Shown piece by piece: positions 17,311-26,654 of a stretch of DNA of 34,054 nt. The notes beneath the pieces are model-generated. The model did not search any database, had not been told where the DNA came from, and was given only the letters and a program-made list of their open reading frames with translations. The position numbers and the translations under genes are program-made. The stretch is taken from positions 1-34,054 of the forward strand of contig NZ_JAQITA010000019.1 in assembly GCF_028618575.1 (NCBI RefSeq), in the 5' to 3' direction. Origin of the DNA: Bartonella sp. ML70XJBT.G (lineage in GTDB: Bacteria > Pseudomonadota > Alphaproteobacteria > Rhizobiales > Rhizobiaceae). Position 1 is the stretch's first letter; every line of letters begins with the position of its first letter.

Positions 17311-17494
17311 TTTTATAACATTAACAGTTCTCTCTGGTCTATGTTGGGTGATCGTTAGCCTTTCCATTTCTTTGCCAATTTTGCTCCTTTATTACATGTT
17401 TATCAAGCGTGCGCGGTTGTATTGTAAAGCCAAAAGAGAACTGAAAAGAGTGTTGCAAGAACGTGAGGTGGCGCTAGGGGGTAATGCAAAATAA
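17300..17494 (+). CDS. D-type S-module protein, operon 5
   Basis: 64 residues from ATG 17300 (GGGGGAAAC). Hydrophobic stretch, LLYYMFIKRARLYCKAKRELK, then RVLQEREVALGG. The fourth gene of the P, S-P, S-P, S order. Confidence 0.65.
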   Translation: MTASFITLTVLSGLCWVIVSLSISLPILLLYYMFIKRARLYCKAKRELKRVLQEREVALGGNAK

Positions 17495-17652
17495 GAAAGA
17501 TAAAATGGAGTAGGATTGAAGCTTTGATTAAGGCGCTGTTTTATCATTTGCAGGTACGCTGCTTCTTTCAAGAAAAGAGTATAAAAAGAGTGTAACAGAA
17601 GAGGCGAGCTGTTATCATAGGCGATATTTCTTTGATCATTATGATCCCTTAA

Positions 17653-18045
17653 TTGCCTAGCCATGCAAAGTTTCTGATCTTGTTGCTTCCTTGGGAAAAT
17701 GGCGGTTTGTTGCGGGATATGAGCGGTGTGTGTTTTTTACCGCCCGTTTTTTTAGATAGTTTTTTTATCTTCTTACCTATCGTTACGCTCTTGTACATCC
17801 TACAGGAGCCTCAGTGGAAAAAACAGCCCGCAATGGGAAGAAGTACCCAATAGCAAAAAGGAATTGTTTGTAGAAGGCAAGTTCTTCTTATCGGCTTATG
17901 AGATGATCTTACTGTTTGAGAAGCCTTATTCTGTACGCTCAAGTAAATGGCATTATGCTTTTTATGGTTTTATTTAACGTGCGCGGTTGTATGGTAAAGC
18001 AAAAGGAGAACGCAAAAGAGTGCTGTAAGAGTGTGATGGATTGCT
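17653..18045 (+). pseudogene. P-module and S-module remnants after operon 5
   Basis: 17653-17853 reads HAKFLILLLPWENGG and FFIFLPIVTLLYIL, the third copy of the remnant seen at 12057 and 14591. 17961-18042 reads RARLYGKAKGERKRVL after a stop, a broken copy of the S-module tail of the gene at 17300. Together they show that a further P and S pair has decayed here. Confidence 0.6.
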
Positions 18046-18074
18046 AAAACGATGTGCAAAAGAGGAAAAATAAC

Positions 18075-18632
18075 ATGGAGCTAGGGGGTGATCAAGGGAT
18101 TGCTTCTTCGTTGGAAGGGGCTTTCTGTCAAGGCAGGATTATAAAAGAATATATCTCTTCGCTTATGGTGACTGTTTTGATCGTGCTTGGCTTTGTGTAC
18201 CAGATGATGCGTGGAGAGGATTTTCTTTCCTTTGCTCTTTTAGAGCCGCTGGCATGGATTTTGGCTGGTGCTCTTTTCTTCTTACCAACTCTTTTTCTGC
18301 GGCGTGTCATTGTGACGCATGTGTTGCAAGAAAATCATTCAGGAACTGGAAGAAGAAATCTAGTGAAGAAAAACGAATATCATGACACCTTGTCATCAAG
18401 GAAAGATAAAAGGGAGCCTTTTTCGTGTGGGGCGAAAAATATCGCATCTGTTGCGCTGAAAAAAGTAAAGTTCATTAAAGCAGTTTATCCGAGAGATACC
18501 TATCAGTTGACCATTAAACAGGATACAGAGTGTGAACCAGATGGTGTTTTTTATATTCATACGGAAACTAAAAACGAAGGAATTGCGGTCGGTTTTCTCT
18601 CAAATATAAAAAGAAGGATGCACCATGTTTAA
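18075..18632 (+). CDS. Chimeric ORF: A-type P module joined to a hot-dog dehydratase-like tail
   Basis: 185 residues from the ATG at 18075 (AGAGGAAAAATAAC). Residues 1-85 are a diverged P module (SSLEGAFCQGRIIKEYI, TM1, LEPLAW, TM2 with FFLPTLFLRRVI). At about 18330 another frame reads KKIIQELEEEI then TAG at 18361, the normal P-module tail. So the present frame results from a frameshift that runs on into older downstream sequence. That part, residues 118-180, reads VALKKVKFIKAVYPRDTYQLT and a GVFYIHTETKNEGIAVG block, resembling the end of hot-dog fold 3-hydroxyacyl-ACP dehydratases (FabZ/ApeI style). The catalytic half is missing. Both parts are probably relics and the fusion may not be functional. 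Confidence 0.5.
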   Translation: MELGGDQGIASSLEGAFCQGRIIKEYISSLMVTVLIVLGFVYQMMRGEDFLSFALLEPLAWILAGALFFLPTLFLRRVIVTHVLQENHSGTGRRNLVKKNEYHDTLSSRKDKREPFSCGAKNIASVALKKVKFIKAVYPRDTYQLTIKQDTECEPDGVFYIHTETKNEGIAVGFLSNIKRRMHHV

Positions 18633-19182
18633 CATAATAATCTCTTTTATTCCGTGGAGTCTTCACTCCTGGATTCTCAATGGAAATGTTTTAACTCTGG
18701 TCGAACGCTCTCTCATCTTAACGGTGCTTTTATTGTTGATTATTGCTGTGAATATTAAAATTATCCGACAGGGAGAACCGGTGATGATTACGAACATTCT
18801 GACAGTTATTGTTCTGTTTGTTAATGATTTCACTGGATGGTCTACACTTTTATTGAACTACCCAACAGTTTTTTGCTATCTGTCACTTGCTCTGGTTTCA
18901 TTGATGAGCTTGTTGGTAAAAAAACCCTTTACCATTTTTTATGCGCCTGCTGGTATTTCTGAAGAAAAACGCAAACATATCCTTTTTTATCTCATCAATA
19001 AATATATTACATGGATTTGGGTCATCGTCTTTTTTGCCAATGGTCTTCTCGTGGCTTTTTTTGCATGGACCTTTCAGCTTTGGTTGGTCACTATGGGTTT
19101 CATTTGTGCTGGTATTCTTTTTTCTAAATATCTTCCTAACATCATGCAATATTTTTATCGCATCAAACATCATGGAGCATAA
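18625..19182 (+). CDS. Polytopic membrane protein, unknown function
   Basis: 185 residues, ATG at 18625, overlapping the upstream frame by eight bases. About five or six hydrophobic segments are seen. A mid-protein KKPFTIFYA motif is followed by a charged loop and NKYITWIWVIVFFANGL. This layout recalls uncharacterised membrane proteins with a [KR]PFTxxYA motif and an NxxITxxW helix, and less clearly the COG4648 proteins found beside dehydratases in aryl-polyene clusters. The neighbouring dehydratase-like fragment would fit the latter, but this remains a guess. Probably imported along with its neighbours. Confidence 0.6.
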   Translation: MFNIIISFIPWSLHSWILNGNVLTLVERSLILTVLLLLIIAVNIKIIRQGEPVMITNILTVIVLFVNDFTGWSTLLLNYPTVFCYLSLALVSLMSLLVKKPFTIFYAPAGISEEKRKHILFYLINKYITWIWVIVFFANGLLVAFFAWTFQLWLVTMGFICAGILFSKYLPNIMQYFYRIKHHGA

Positions 19183-19183
19183 T

Positions 19184-19687
19184 ATGTCATTGTTTAACAT
19201 TCTGACCGGAACTCCTTTATGGGTCTGGATTTTGCTTATTTTTCTCATTGCGTGGGGAATAATCGCATTGAAAGATAGAGAAATGGGGGTTTACCGCCTT
19301 TTTCTCTTGCCGGTGGTCTTTCTTTTTTTAGGCGCAAGCGATGTGATTAACAAGCTGGCGTTCCCGCTCTGGGGAGCAATCGCAATGTTGGCGGGGCTGA
19401 TGATCGGTGTTGGCGTTGGCTGGTTGCTCTGGCGTTCTACGCCGCGTTTAAAACGCAAAGAGGGAACGGATTTCATTATTCGGCCCGGTACGCCGTTGAC
19501 GCTGATATTTATTCTTATCGCTTTTGTCATCAAATTCACATTGATTGTTTTTCTCCATGTTAAACCTGATTTGAAACATGCATTTGATTTTAACCTTCTT
19601 TTTGGTCTTTTAAATGGGTTCACTGCTGGTGTGTTTTGGGGCGGCACATTAAATTTATATAGAGCATTTCGAAAGAATCCAAATTAA
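19184..19687 (+). CDS. DUF6622-like membrane protein
   Basis: 167 residues, ATG one base after the previous stop. The opening (NILTGTPLWVWILLIFLIAWG, ALKDREMG) matches my memory of DUF6622 proteins of enterobacteria and Burkholderia: a TPLWVWxLL start, four or five TM helices and Arg/Lys-rich loops. Function unknown. Base use is unlike the surroundings: 36 of 60 bases at 19381-19440 are G or C, with GCG, GGC and CTG codons common. This suggests recent acquisition from a G+C-richer host. A hairpin follows at 19746. Confidence 0.65.
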   Translation: MSLFNILTGTPLWVWILLIFLIAWGIIALKDREMGVYRLFLLPVVFLFLGASDVINKLAFPLWGAIAMLAGLMIGVGVGWLLWRSTPRLKRKEGTDFIIRPGTPLTLIFILIAFVIKFTLIVFLHVKPDLKHAFDFNLLFGLLNGFTAGVFWGGTLNLYRAFRKNPN

Positions 19688-19745
19688 TTCCTATACCATG
19701 GGTGCTTCCTATCAGAACTCTCTCAATAGAAGCTTATTCTTAACA

Positions 19746-19773
19746 ACAACGCTGCATACAAACGCAGCGTTGT
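19746..19773 (+). terminator. Hairpin after the DUF6622-like gene
   Basis: ACAACGCTGC and GCAGCGTTGT form a perfect 10-bp stem with an 8-base loop. A T-rich stretch follows, with seven T about 15 bases later, so termination is plausible but the U-tract is not immediate. Confidence 0.6.
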
Positions 19774-20820
19774 CTTATAGTTTCAGATTTTTTTATCCCA
19801 GTGCGTGAAGAGGTGAGGGAAGTGATAGATCTGACTCTGCGCCCAAGGGGGCAGCGCGAGCCTAAAGGTTTAGAATGCTATCAGTTTAAGCTCGCTGGAC
19901 TTTGAGAGATGGTTTATCGCTCATGGGAAATCATTTTGTTTTACGATTCAAAAAGAGAAGAGATGATAGTCTCATGGGCGGAGGTGGGCTAAGAAAACGG
20001 TTAGCTTGGCAATGCGTCAACAGTTTGGAGGACGATGTTGTGGAAGTCCTAGCGGTTGCTATGATGGTGTGATGCTTTTGTCAAGTATTATGATAGGGGT
20101 GGAACCGGTGTTTAAGGGGGAAACGGTGGTCACTGTATGACGTAAGTAGCATTCTGTCTGCGTATTTAAGAGCGCCAGAATCCGTATAGGCTGTGCGGAC
20201 AATATGTAAAGCATGCTTGCGGGATCAGTGTGTCATTATTGCGTTGTACACGCGACCCTCTCGCTATTACTTCATTGGTAAGGCTGTTTTTTGAAGCTGG
20301 TTGTCATGATCTGTGCGTTTTTAAAGAGAATGTTGGCACCGATGTATCGTGTGCAGCTGAACTCTGATAGTAAAATTTCACCATCATAACCCACAAAAAC
20401 TCTTCTTACTGTTTTACGCACATTTCTGTTGCAGCAATATTTTCTTCCACAGCGATCTGAACACTCTACCCACTTTTTATGCTTTTCTCACGAGGACAAA
20501 CAGACAAATCCATGCTCCATATTTCACGCCCCACAACCGCGCTATAAAAAATATGCGCCTTTAAAAAGCAAAGGTTTGTGAAAGGGCAAAACGCACAGCA
20601 TTGTTGAAAAAGCTTGGTCAGTGAGAAAAGCAGAACATTTGCGAAGCGGTTGTTATCGCAGTTGTGAAGTGGAGACTCTTTATAGAATGAAAGGAGTAAA
20701 AATTATCGGTAATGTGAGGCGTGTTTTGATTATGAATGGTATTTTTGCTGTAGTTTGTCGCGTTTTTCAGCAATTTTGCAATTTTACCAGATCGAGCACT
20801 CAATTTTAAGATCATAAGGG
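19774..20820. other. Decayed region without a supported gene
   Basis: Both strands show short protein-like stretches broken by stops. The plus strand at 19806-19890 reads EEVREVIDLTLRPRGQREPK-like sequence. The minus strand at 20340-20560 reads another broken, Cys-rich segment. These suggest one or more dead phage or mobile genes, but I could not identify them. Confidence 0.4.
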
Positions 20821-20826
20821 CTGGAA

Positions 20827-21345
20827 ATTTTGCCGAAAAAGTTTCTGTGGGGTGCTTAAAGCAAGCGCTTGAGAAAGCTTTAGAAAGGGCGATGGAGATT
20901 GTTGATCTCCAAGCAATGTTGCGTTCTCAATAGAGTACGCCTCCATGGGAAAGGGATACGTTATTTTGGTCAAGGGTGAAGATAAGATGGTACCTTATGA
21001 TTTGCGGCATTTGGCTGCCTTTGCTTTGCTTGGCGATGTGGAGACTTTGTTCTCTTACAACAAAAGCTTTCCAGAGGGTGATCAACTTGCCTTGCAGGAA
21101 AAAACTTTTGATGCTTCTGTTGAAAAAGTGCATCTTGAACCGGCTGTGATGTTGGCTCAAGAAGTGGTAAGGCTTAAGCAAGTCAATTATGATTGACTTG
21201 AACAGGTCGCAATAAACTTGTTTCCAGAAAAGACAGGGATCCGCTATCAATATTTTAGAGCCGGTGATCCGCTGGTGTGCAATCGTAAGAGAGCTTTGCA
21301 TCAAAAATTCGTTGAAGAGAAAAAATAACAATTAAGAGAGCAGGG
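20827..21345 (+). pseudogene. Broken gene, unidentified
   Basis: A continuous protein-like text appears in pieces. VSVGCLKQALEKALERAMEI ends at a TAG near 20932. In another frame VILVKGEDKMVPYDLRHLAA leads to AVMLAQEVVRLKQVNYD and a TGA at 21194. Beyond it, in the same frame, ATGIRYQYF-like and DPLVCNRKRALHQKF stretches follow to a TAA at 21326. The length of coherent sequence suggests a former gene of about 200 codons or more with at least three lesions. No family recognised. Confidence 0.5.
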
Positions 21346-21551
21346 CTTTATTGTCTGCGAAGAGGAAGCGCTCTGTGGGGTCGATGGCAAAAATATTGCT
21401 ACGATATTCTTTATATAAAGGATGGGGAACGCAAATTTATGGATATTCAAAGTGCTTAAAGCAAATGGTTGTTGAGAAAAACAGCAAGCTGCTTTATACA
21501 AAGGACAACAAGAGGGAATTTTAGAGCAAAATGAACAAGACAGGGGAGAAA

Positions 21552-21917
21552 ATGAAAAGGGAGAACAGGGTATTTGAGAAAAAAATATCTGCTTTTCAAT
21601 GGAGAGAATTGAGTGTTTTTTCATGGCAAAAGGATAAAATACTCTCAGGCAACTTTCTTATCATGTTTTGCGCTTTTTTTATCATGATGGCTCTAGAAAA
21701 TCCTGCCTGTGCAAAGTCTTTGAGAGAGTTTTTGCAATGGGGACAATGGGATGGTATGGGACACGTGATTTTTCTACTCCCTATTTTGATCTGGCTTTGT
21801 CTGCTTACACCTTTGCCTCTTCTTTGGGGGATCCACAGCATCAAAGAGCGTAAATTAAAAAAAACGCAGCAGTTAAAACAAACAAATGAGTCACAAGATG
21901 AAACAGTGAAGACATAA
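21552..21917 (+). CDS. P-module membrane protein, unit 6
   Basis: 121 residues from ATG 21552 after GGGGAG; a start at 21531 is possible but lacks the site. The signature is degenerate (SVFSWQKDKILSGNF in place of LSKKDYKxIF). TM1 (LIMFCAFFIMMAL), a loop ending LQWGQWDGMGHV, TM2 with LTPLPLLWGIHSI and a KERKLKKTQQLKQ tail keep the P layout. A B-type gene follows after six bases. Function unknown. Confidence 0.6.
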   Translation: MKRENRVFEKKISAFQWRELSVFSWQKDKILSGNFLIMFCAFFIMMALENPACAKSLREFLQWGQWDGMGHVIFLLPILIWLCLLTPLPLLWGIHSIKERKLKKTQQLKQTNESQDETVKT

Positions 21918-21923
21918 AGCCTC

Positions 21924-22460
21924 ATGGATCTGGTGCTATCGCTCTTGTCATACCGGCCTTTTTTCACAGTACTCACGATTGTGATGTTGGCCATTTTGCT
22001 CAAGATGTTCATTGTGGGGTCTTATTATTCTTTTATCAAACGTTTCAGCCTCTATGCAAAGCTCAAACAATATAAAGGGAAAGAACAGCAGCAGAGTTTT
22101 GATAATCTGCAAAAGAGTGAGATCAAAAAGCAAATTTTAGCGCTCTTGCCAGAAGACATTCCACTTTATACAAAAATGGCTCACCTTTTCATGAAAAGGT
22201 GATCTTTGTCTATTCTTCATCTCTCTCATCATGATGGCTTTCAAAGCGCATGTTTATAGAGCTTTTGCGCAGGAGGGGACCTTAACGCTCATCATCTTGT
22301 AAACCCTGACAGATTGAAAGCATATACTATGCTGCTTATACTGCTGTTGTTGATTTCGCTATGTGTTTGTCTTACAGCCCCTGGTGTTTTGATACTGCGC
22401 GCAATATTAACTTCTTGAGTGAAGAAAAAGATCCGCAAATTGGAAGAACTCACCAAGTAA
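21924..22460 (+). pseudogene. B-type S-P fusion, frameshifted
   Basis: The first 92 residues are a good S module (hydrophobic stretch, SYYSFIKRFSLYAKLKQYK). They lead into a charged linker and stop at 22200-22202. The P part continues out of frame: broken hydrophobic sequence, then LTAPGVLILRAIL and VKKKIRKLEELTK ending in TAA at 22458. The N-terminal 92-residue product could still be made as an S-type protein. Confidence 0.7.
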
Positions 22461-22492
22461 CAGGGCTCTTCTTAAAGGGAAGGGGAGGGAAA

Positions 22493-22651
22493 ATGCTTAC
22501 AGAAAGTGCAAGAGTTCTAATTGTAATGGGCATGTATTTCGTGGTTAAGTTTGCGATCATCCTTGATGGTTTATTAAGTCTAACAATTGTCGCTCTGTAT
22601 TATTCTCTTCTCAAATGCTGCAGAGCTTATTACAATGTGACAAAACAATGA
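22493..22651 (+). CDS. D-type S-module protein, unit 6
   Basis: 52 residues, ATG at 22493 after AAGGGGAGGGAAA, a strong site. Hydrophobic stretch, then VALYYSLLKCCRAYYNVTKQ. The KRxRLY motif has degenerated to KCCRAYY. Closes unit 6 (P, S-P broken, S). Confidence 0.55.
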   Translation: MLTESARVLIVMGMYFVVKFAIILDGLLSLTIVALYYSLLKCCRAYYNVTKQ

Positions 22652-23303
22652 AATAAAGCGATAAAAGAGCAGACATAGTGCTGTGCTATGGGGGAACAAA
22701 GGTGAAGCTTTTAAAGCATAGAGGTTTTTCTCACCCTGTATGATCGCTGTTAGGTGCTGAGGTGGGGCGTGTGAAGAAGCACGCGTGTTTAGGGGTGGAG
22801 TAAGAGAGCTGGTTAAAGAGGTAGAGATTTCAAAAATAGAACGGTTTGTTTTGTATTTCGTGATATTTTAAAATGCCTCTTGAGAGTTTTTTCTCATTTG
22901 TGTGCGGGTATGATCAATGTCAGTTGTTGGGTCAGCTTGTGAAACAACATGGGACGTGCTTGGGGTGTGGAGTGAGAGAGGCGAGATCGTAAAGTATAAA
23001 GGAGCTTAGGGGGATCTTTGATATTTTAAAAAGGCTATTGTGAGGTTTTTCCGCATGCATGTCTGTTTTGTCTGTTAGGGATACCTCTTGCTGTGTTGTT
23101 TACGACAGAAGTTGTGGTGTCTGATTATTCTTTCCTCAAGCGGTTGCTTCCTACAAGGTTGGACAATGAAACAAAGCAATAAAAGAACAAATAGAGTGCT
23201 GTGGCATATGCTTGGGGTGGGACGTGTGAAAGCTATACAAATGTTTGGAGTATGCGGGGTATTTGATGTATCATTAAAATTCTGATGAGACAGGGAGGAG
23301 AAA

Positions 23304-23639
23304 ATGAAGGAGAAGAATGAGGGACTTGATAAAGACTTGCGTTCTTTTTCTTTTGAAGAGGCTTTTCTCTCGTGGAGGGATTATAAAATCATCTTCTGTC
23401 TCTGTATCCTTATTATATTGGGCAAAATGGTTCTCTCTATACCAACTTTGCTCGAGTGGAAGCTCACCGTATGGGAGGATTACACCCTTTTTTCTGTCTT
23501 TATCTGGTTGGAAGTGATAACGGTGTGTGTTTTCGCTTTTATACCGGTTATTTTAATACTCCATGTCATATTGGGGCATCTGTTGAAACAAAATATCCAA
23601 AAATTGGAAGAATTAACTAAGCAACAAGGCTCTTCATAA
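23304..23639 (+). CDS. P-module membrane protein, unit 7
   Basis: 111 residues, ATG 23304 after CAGGGAGGAGAAA. Short charged N-terminus, FSFEEAFLSWRDYKIIF, TM1, a loop rich in Trp and acidic residues (LEWKLTVWEDYTLF), TM2 with FAFIPVILILHVIL and tail KQNIQKLEELTKQ. The most compact form of the P module. About 85 percent of residues match the protein at 24418, so the two arose by a recent duplication. Confidence 0.7.
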   Translation: MKEKNEGLDKDLRSFSFEEAFLSWRDYKIIFCLCILIILGKMVLSIPTLLEWKLTVWEDYTLFSVFIWLEVITVCVFAFIPVILILHVILGHLLKQNIQKLEELTKQQGSS

Positions 23640-23655
23640 AGAGTGCAATGAAAAA

Positions 23656-23805
23656 ATGCTTAAGGTATCTATTATAGTATAGATTACCATGCTGTTTTGC
23701 TCTTTAGAGATCTTATTCACTATAGAAAGGGTGGCGTTCTACCTTTCTTTCTTCAAGTGGTCTCTTACCACACAAGGTAACAGGGTAAGAACCTCAACGA
23801 TAAAA
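23656..23805 (+). pseudogene. S-module gene, unit 7, broken
   Basis: Starts MLKVSIIV as the unit 6 S gene starts ML, then a TAG. The rest of the S module (FYLSFFKW) is readable behind it. Confidence 0.6.
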
Positions 23806-24417
23806 AAAGTGTTGTGGCATGTGTTGGGGTGGGGCGTGTGAAGAAGCACGCGTGCTTGGGGTGTGGAGTGAGAGAGGCGAGATCGTAAAGTATAAAGGAG
23901 CTTAGGGGGATCTTTGATATTTTAAAAAGGCTATTGTGAGGTTTTTCCGCATGCATGTCTGTTTTGTCTGTTAGGGATACTTCTTGCTGTGTTGTTTACG
24001 ACAGAAGTTGTGGCGTCTGATTATTCTTTCCTCAAGCGATTTCTTCCTACAAGGTTGGATAATGAAGTTCAGCGATAAAAGAGTAAGCAGAGTGCTGTGT
24101 TATGGGAAACAAAGGGGAATCTCTCAAAGCATAGAGGTTTTTCTCATCCTGTATAATCGCGGTTAGGCGCTGGGGTGGGGCGTGTGAAAAAGCATGGGTG
24201 CTTGGGGGGATCAAAAGAGCTCGTCAGAGAAGTAGAGATCTCAAAAATATAATGATTTGTTTTCTTGGTGTTTTTTGATATTTTGAAACGATCTTTATGC
24301 GTTTTTTCATCTGTGTGCAAGTCGTGCATTATTTGGATGAGCTTGTGAAAAAGCATGAGTGCTGGAGTTGTGCGGGGTATTGCAAGTCTGAGCTCTCATG
24401 AAAACAGGGAGAAGCAA

Positions 24418-24756
24418 ATGAAGGGAAAAAATTGGGAACTTGATAAAGATTTGCGGTCTTTTCCTTTTGAAGAGGTCTTTCTTTCGTGGAGAGATTATAA
24501 AATCATCTTCTGTATTTGTGTCATCTTTGTGTTGTGTAAAGAAATTCTCTTTATACCAATCTTGCTCGAGTGGGAATTCATCGAGTGGGAGGATTACAGC
24601 CTTTTTTCTGTCTTTGTCTGGTTGGAAGTCATAACGGTATGTGTTTTTGCTTTTATACCGGTTATTTTAATACTCTATGTCATATTGGGGCATCTGTTGA
24701 AACAAAATATCCAAAAATTGGCAGAATTAACGAAGCAACACGAAAATAATTCATAA
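24418..24756 (+). CDS. P-module membrane protein, unit 8
   Basis: 112 residues from ATG 24418 (GGGAGAAGCAA). FPFEEVFLSWRDYKIIF, TM1, LEWEFIEWEDYSLF, TM2 (FAFIPVILILYVIL) and KQNIQKLAELTKQ tail. Near-identical in layout to the protein at 23304. The acidic loop is predicted periplasmic. A frame start at 24355 is less likely because it lies in repeat sequence without a site. Confidence 0.7.
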   Translation: MKGKNWELDKDLRSFPFEEVFLSWRDYKIIFCICVIFVLCKEILFIPILLEWEFIEWEDYSLFSVFVWLEVITVCVFAFIPVILILYVILGHLLKQNIQKLAELTKQHENNS

Positions 24757-24790
24757 AGAGAGCGCAGAAAACACGCTTAAGACAATTGCA

Positions 24791-24925
24791 ATGTTCATAT
24801 TCTACTACACAGCTCGATTAGCGATACCTCTTGCTGTGTTGTTTACGACAGCAAGGGTGGCATCCTACCATTCTTTCCTCAAGCGGTTGCCTCCTACAAG
24901 GTTGTACAATGAAGCTCAACGATAA
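24791..24925 (+). pseudogene. S-module gene, unit 8, start probably lost
   Basis: A 44-codon frame ending in SYHSFLKRLPPTRLYNEAQR keeps an S-module shape. The start used by its relatives (ATGCTTA) is ACGCTTA here, and no ribosome site precedes the ATG at 24791. It may be translated weakly or not at all. Confidence 0.45.
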
Positions 24926-25800
24926 AAGAGTTAAGCAGAGTGCTCTGTTATGGGAAACAAAGGAGAAACTCTTAAAGCATAGAGGTGTGTTTTGTGTTTT
25001 TTGATGTTTTAAAACGACCTTATGCTTTTGTGTGCACGTGATGTGAGGTGCTGGAGTGGTGTGCCTGAACAAGCTTGGGCGCTTGGCGTGTGGAGTAAGG
25101 GAGCTGGTTAAAGAGGTAGAGATTTCAAAAATACAACGGTTTGTTTTATCTGTGTGCACGTGATGTCATATGTTTGAGGTGGTGCGTGTGAAGAAGCATG
25201 TGTGTTTGGGGTGTGGAGTAAGGGTGGTGAGATCTTAAAGTATAAAAGAACTCTTTCTGGCGGATTCTTGATGTTTTAAAACGCTTCCTTGTCAGATTTT
25301 ATTCGGATGTACGTCTTTTTTCTCTGTGGGGATACTTCTTGCTGTGTTGTTTACGACAGCAAGGGTAGCGTCCTACCATTCTTTCCTCAAGCGGTTGCCT
25401 CCTACAAGGTTGGACAATGAAGCTCAGCAATAAAAGAATAGGCGTGTGTCATAGGGACAAAGGGAAAACTCTTAAAGCATAGAGGTTTTTCTCACCCTGT
25501 ATGTCGCTGTTAGGTGCTGGGGTGTGTGAAAAAGCATGTGTGTTTAGGGGCAGAGTAAGAGAACTGGCAAGAGAGGCAGAGATTTTAAGCATAAAGGCTG
25601 CTTTCTTTAGAAAATTCTTGATATGTCGTAAAATGGAGAAGCTGGTGAAATTCCGCACTCGGTGAGAGGACAATAAGATTATTCTAGCAATGGAGGGTTA
25701 GTAATCGAGAAGGTAAGCTGGGAGTGTGCCGAACATTTGGATTTAGAATCTGCAAAGTGCTTGAAATATCAAGCGCTCTTATGAAAAAGAGGAGGAGCAA

Positions 25801-25893
25801 ATGGAGCAACACAATTGCCAGCTTGATAACAGACCACGGTCTTTTGCGCTCGAACAAGCATTTTTTTCCATAAGAGATGAGATTATGATCTGA
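25801..25893 (+). pseudogene. Truncated P-module gene
   Basis: Good site (GAGGAGCAA) and ATG, then 30 codons: RPRSFALEQAFFSIRDEIMI and a TGA, just where TM1 would begin. A dead end copy of the unit 7/8 type and the last recognisable member of the array. Confidence 0.6.
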
Positions 25894-26555
25894 TATGGCA
25901 AAAATGCTTGGAGGGAAAAACGCGGTCTTGATTTGTAAGGAAGGGGTCAAAATTTTCATCCTGTACAAGTTTCTTTAAGCTTAGAAAGCTGTTTGTTGAG
26001 TATCAATAATCTTCTCTCGATTTTATTGTCGTTACTCTTCTCTGTCGTTTGGTTGGTGTGATTGGCAGTTGGGTTCGTATCCCTCTAAAACAGCAGGTTG
26101 ATTGGAAAATGATGCCTTATCTGCTGCCATCATCGAAAAAACGAATCATCAGTGGTGTAAAATATTCGCTTTGAGAGCAATAAAATACATCCAAACAAAG
26201 GCATCCATGTCGTCTCTCTCTCCTCTCTTCTTTTCTATCCCTTTCAGGGTAAAAGAGCAAAGCTTAGCAAAAACGCGAGATTAGAAAGAGGCTCTCATAT
26301 CCTTTTGTGACTCGCCCATCAATCTCTTTCAAGCTCTTGCTCCATCTTTATCACAGCTGTGAAGCGAATCATTCAATCTCGTGAGCCATCAGAATGCTGT
26401 CAAGAATATTAATCTTATGACAGATTGGTGAAAAGACAAAAATGATCACCCTGAATGGAAAGGGAGGGGTTAACTAAAGTATAAAAATATCCTCACAGTA
26501 GAATAATATCATTCTTATCAAGCAGAATCATTCTCGATAAAAATTAAAGAGTAAA
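25894..26555. other. Intergenic, no supported gene
   Basis: Short frames only (for example 26102-26284). No P or S motif is visible, so the array ends before this point. Confidence 0.4.
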
Positions 26556-26584
26556 AAAGGCTCCAATAAAAATGGAGCCTTTTT
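26556..26584 (-). terminator. Rho-independent terminator
   Basis: An 11-bp stem including GGCTCCA and TGGAGCC with a 7-base loop, flanked by A and T tracts, so it can work in both directions. On the minus strand six T follow, placing it 70 bases after the gene ending at 26655. Confidence 0.85.
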
Positions 26585-26654
26585 CATATGAGAATTTATA
26601 TTATATAATAATTTGTTTTTATTTAATTTATATCACCGTTCTCTATACATTTAT

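Larger units (their letters stand above)
22652..25680. repeat. Interspersed direct repeats around units 7 and 8
   Basis: Two kinds of repeat alternate. One is the GGGTGGGGCGTGTGAAGAAG type, followed by GAGTAAGAGAGCTGGTTAAA and GTAGAGATTTCAAAAAT. It occurs near 22755, 23826, 24168, 25042 and 25515. The other encodes a decayed S module (CTTGCTGTGTTGTTTACGAC, then CTTTCCTCAAGCG) near 23085, 23985, 24830 and 25335. A stretch of about 210 bases at 22955-23165 returns almost unchanged at 23851-24061 (offset 896). Intergenic parts 22652-23303, 23806-24417 and 24926-25800 hold nothing else that I can support. Confidence 0.9.

Noticed and set aside
20618-20815. Overlapping 60-codon frames on both strands
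   Set aside because: Both look like chance frames in a decayed region; neither has supporting signals.
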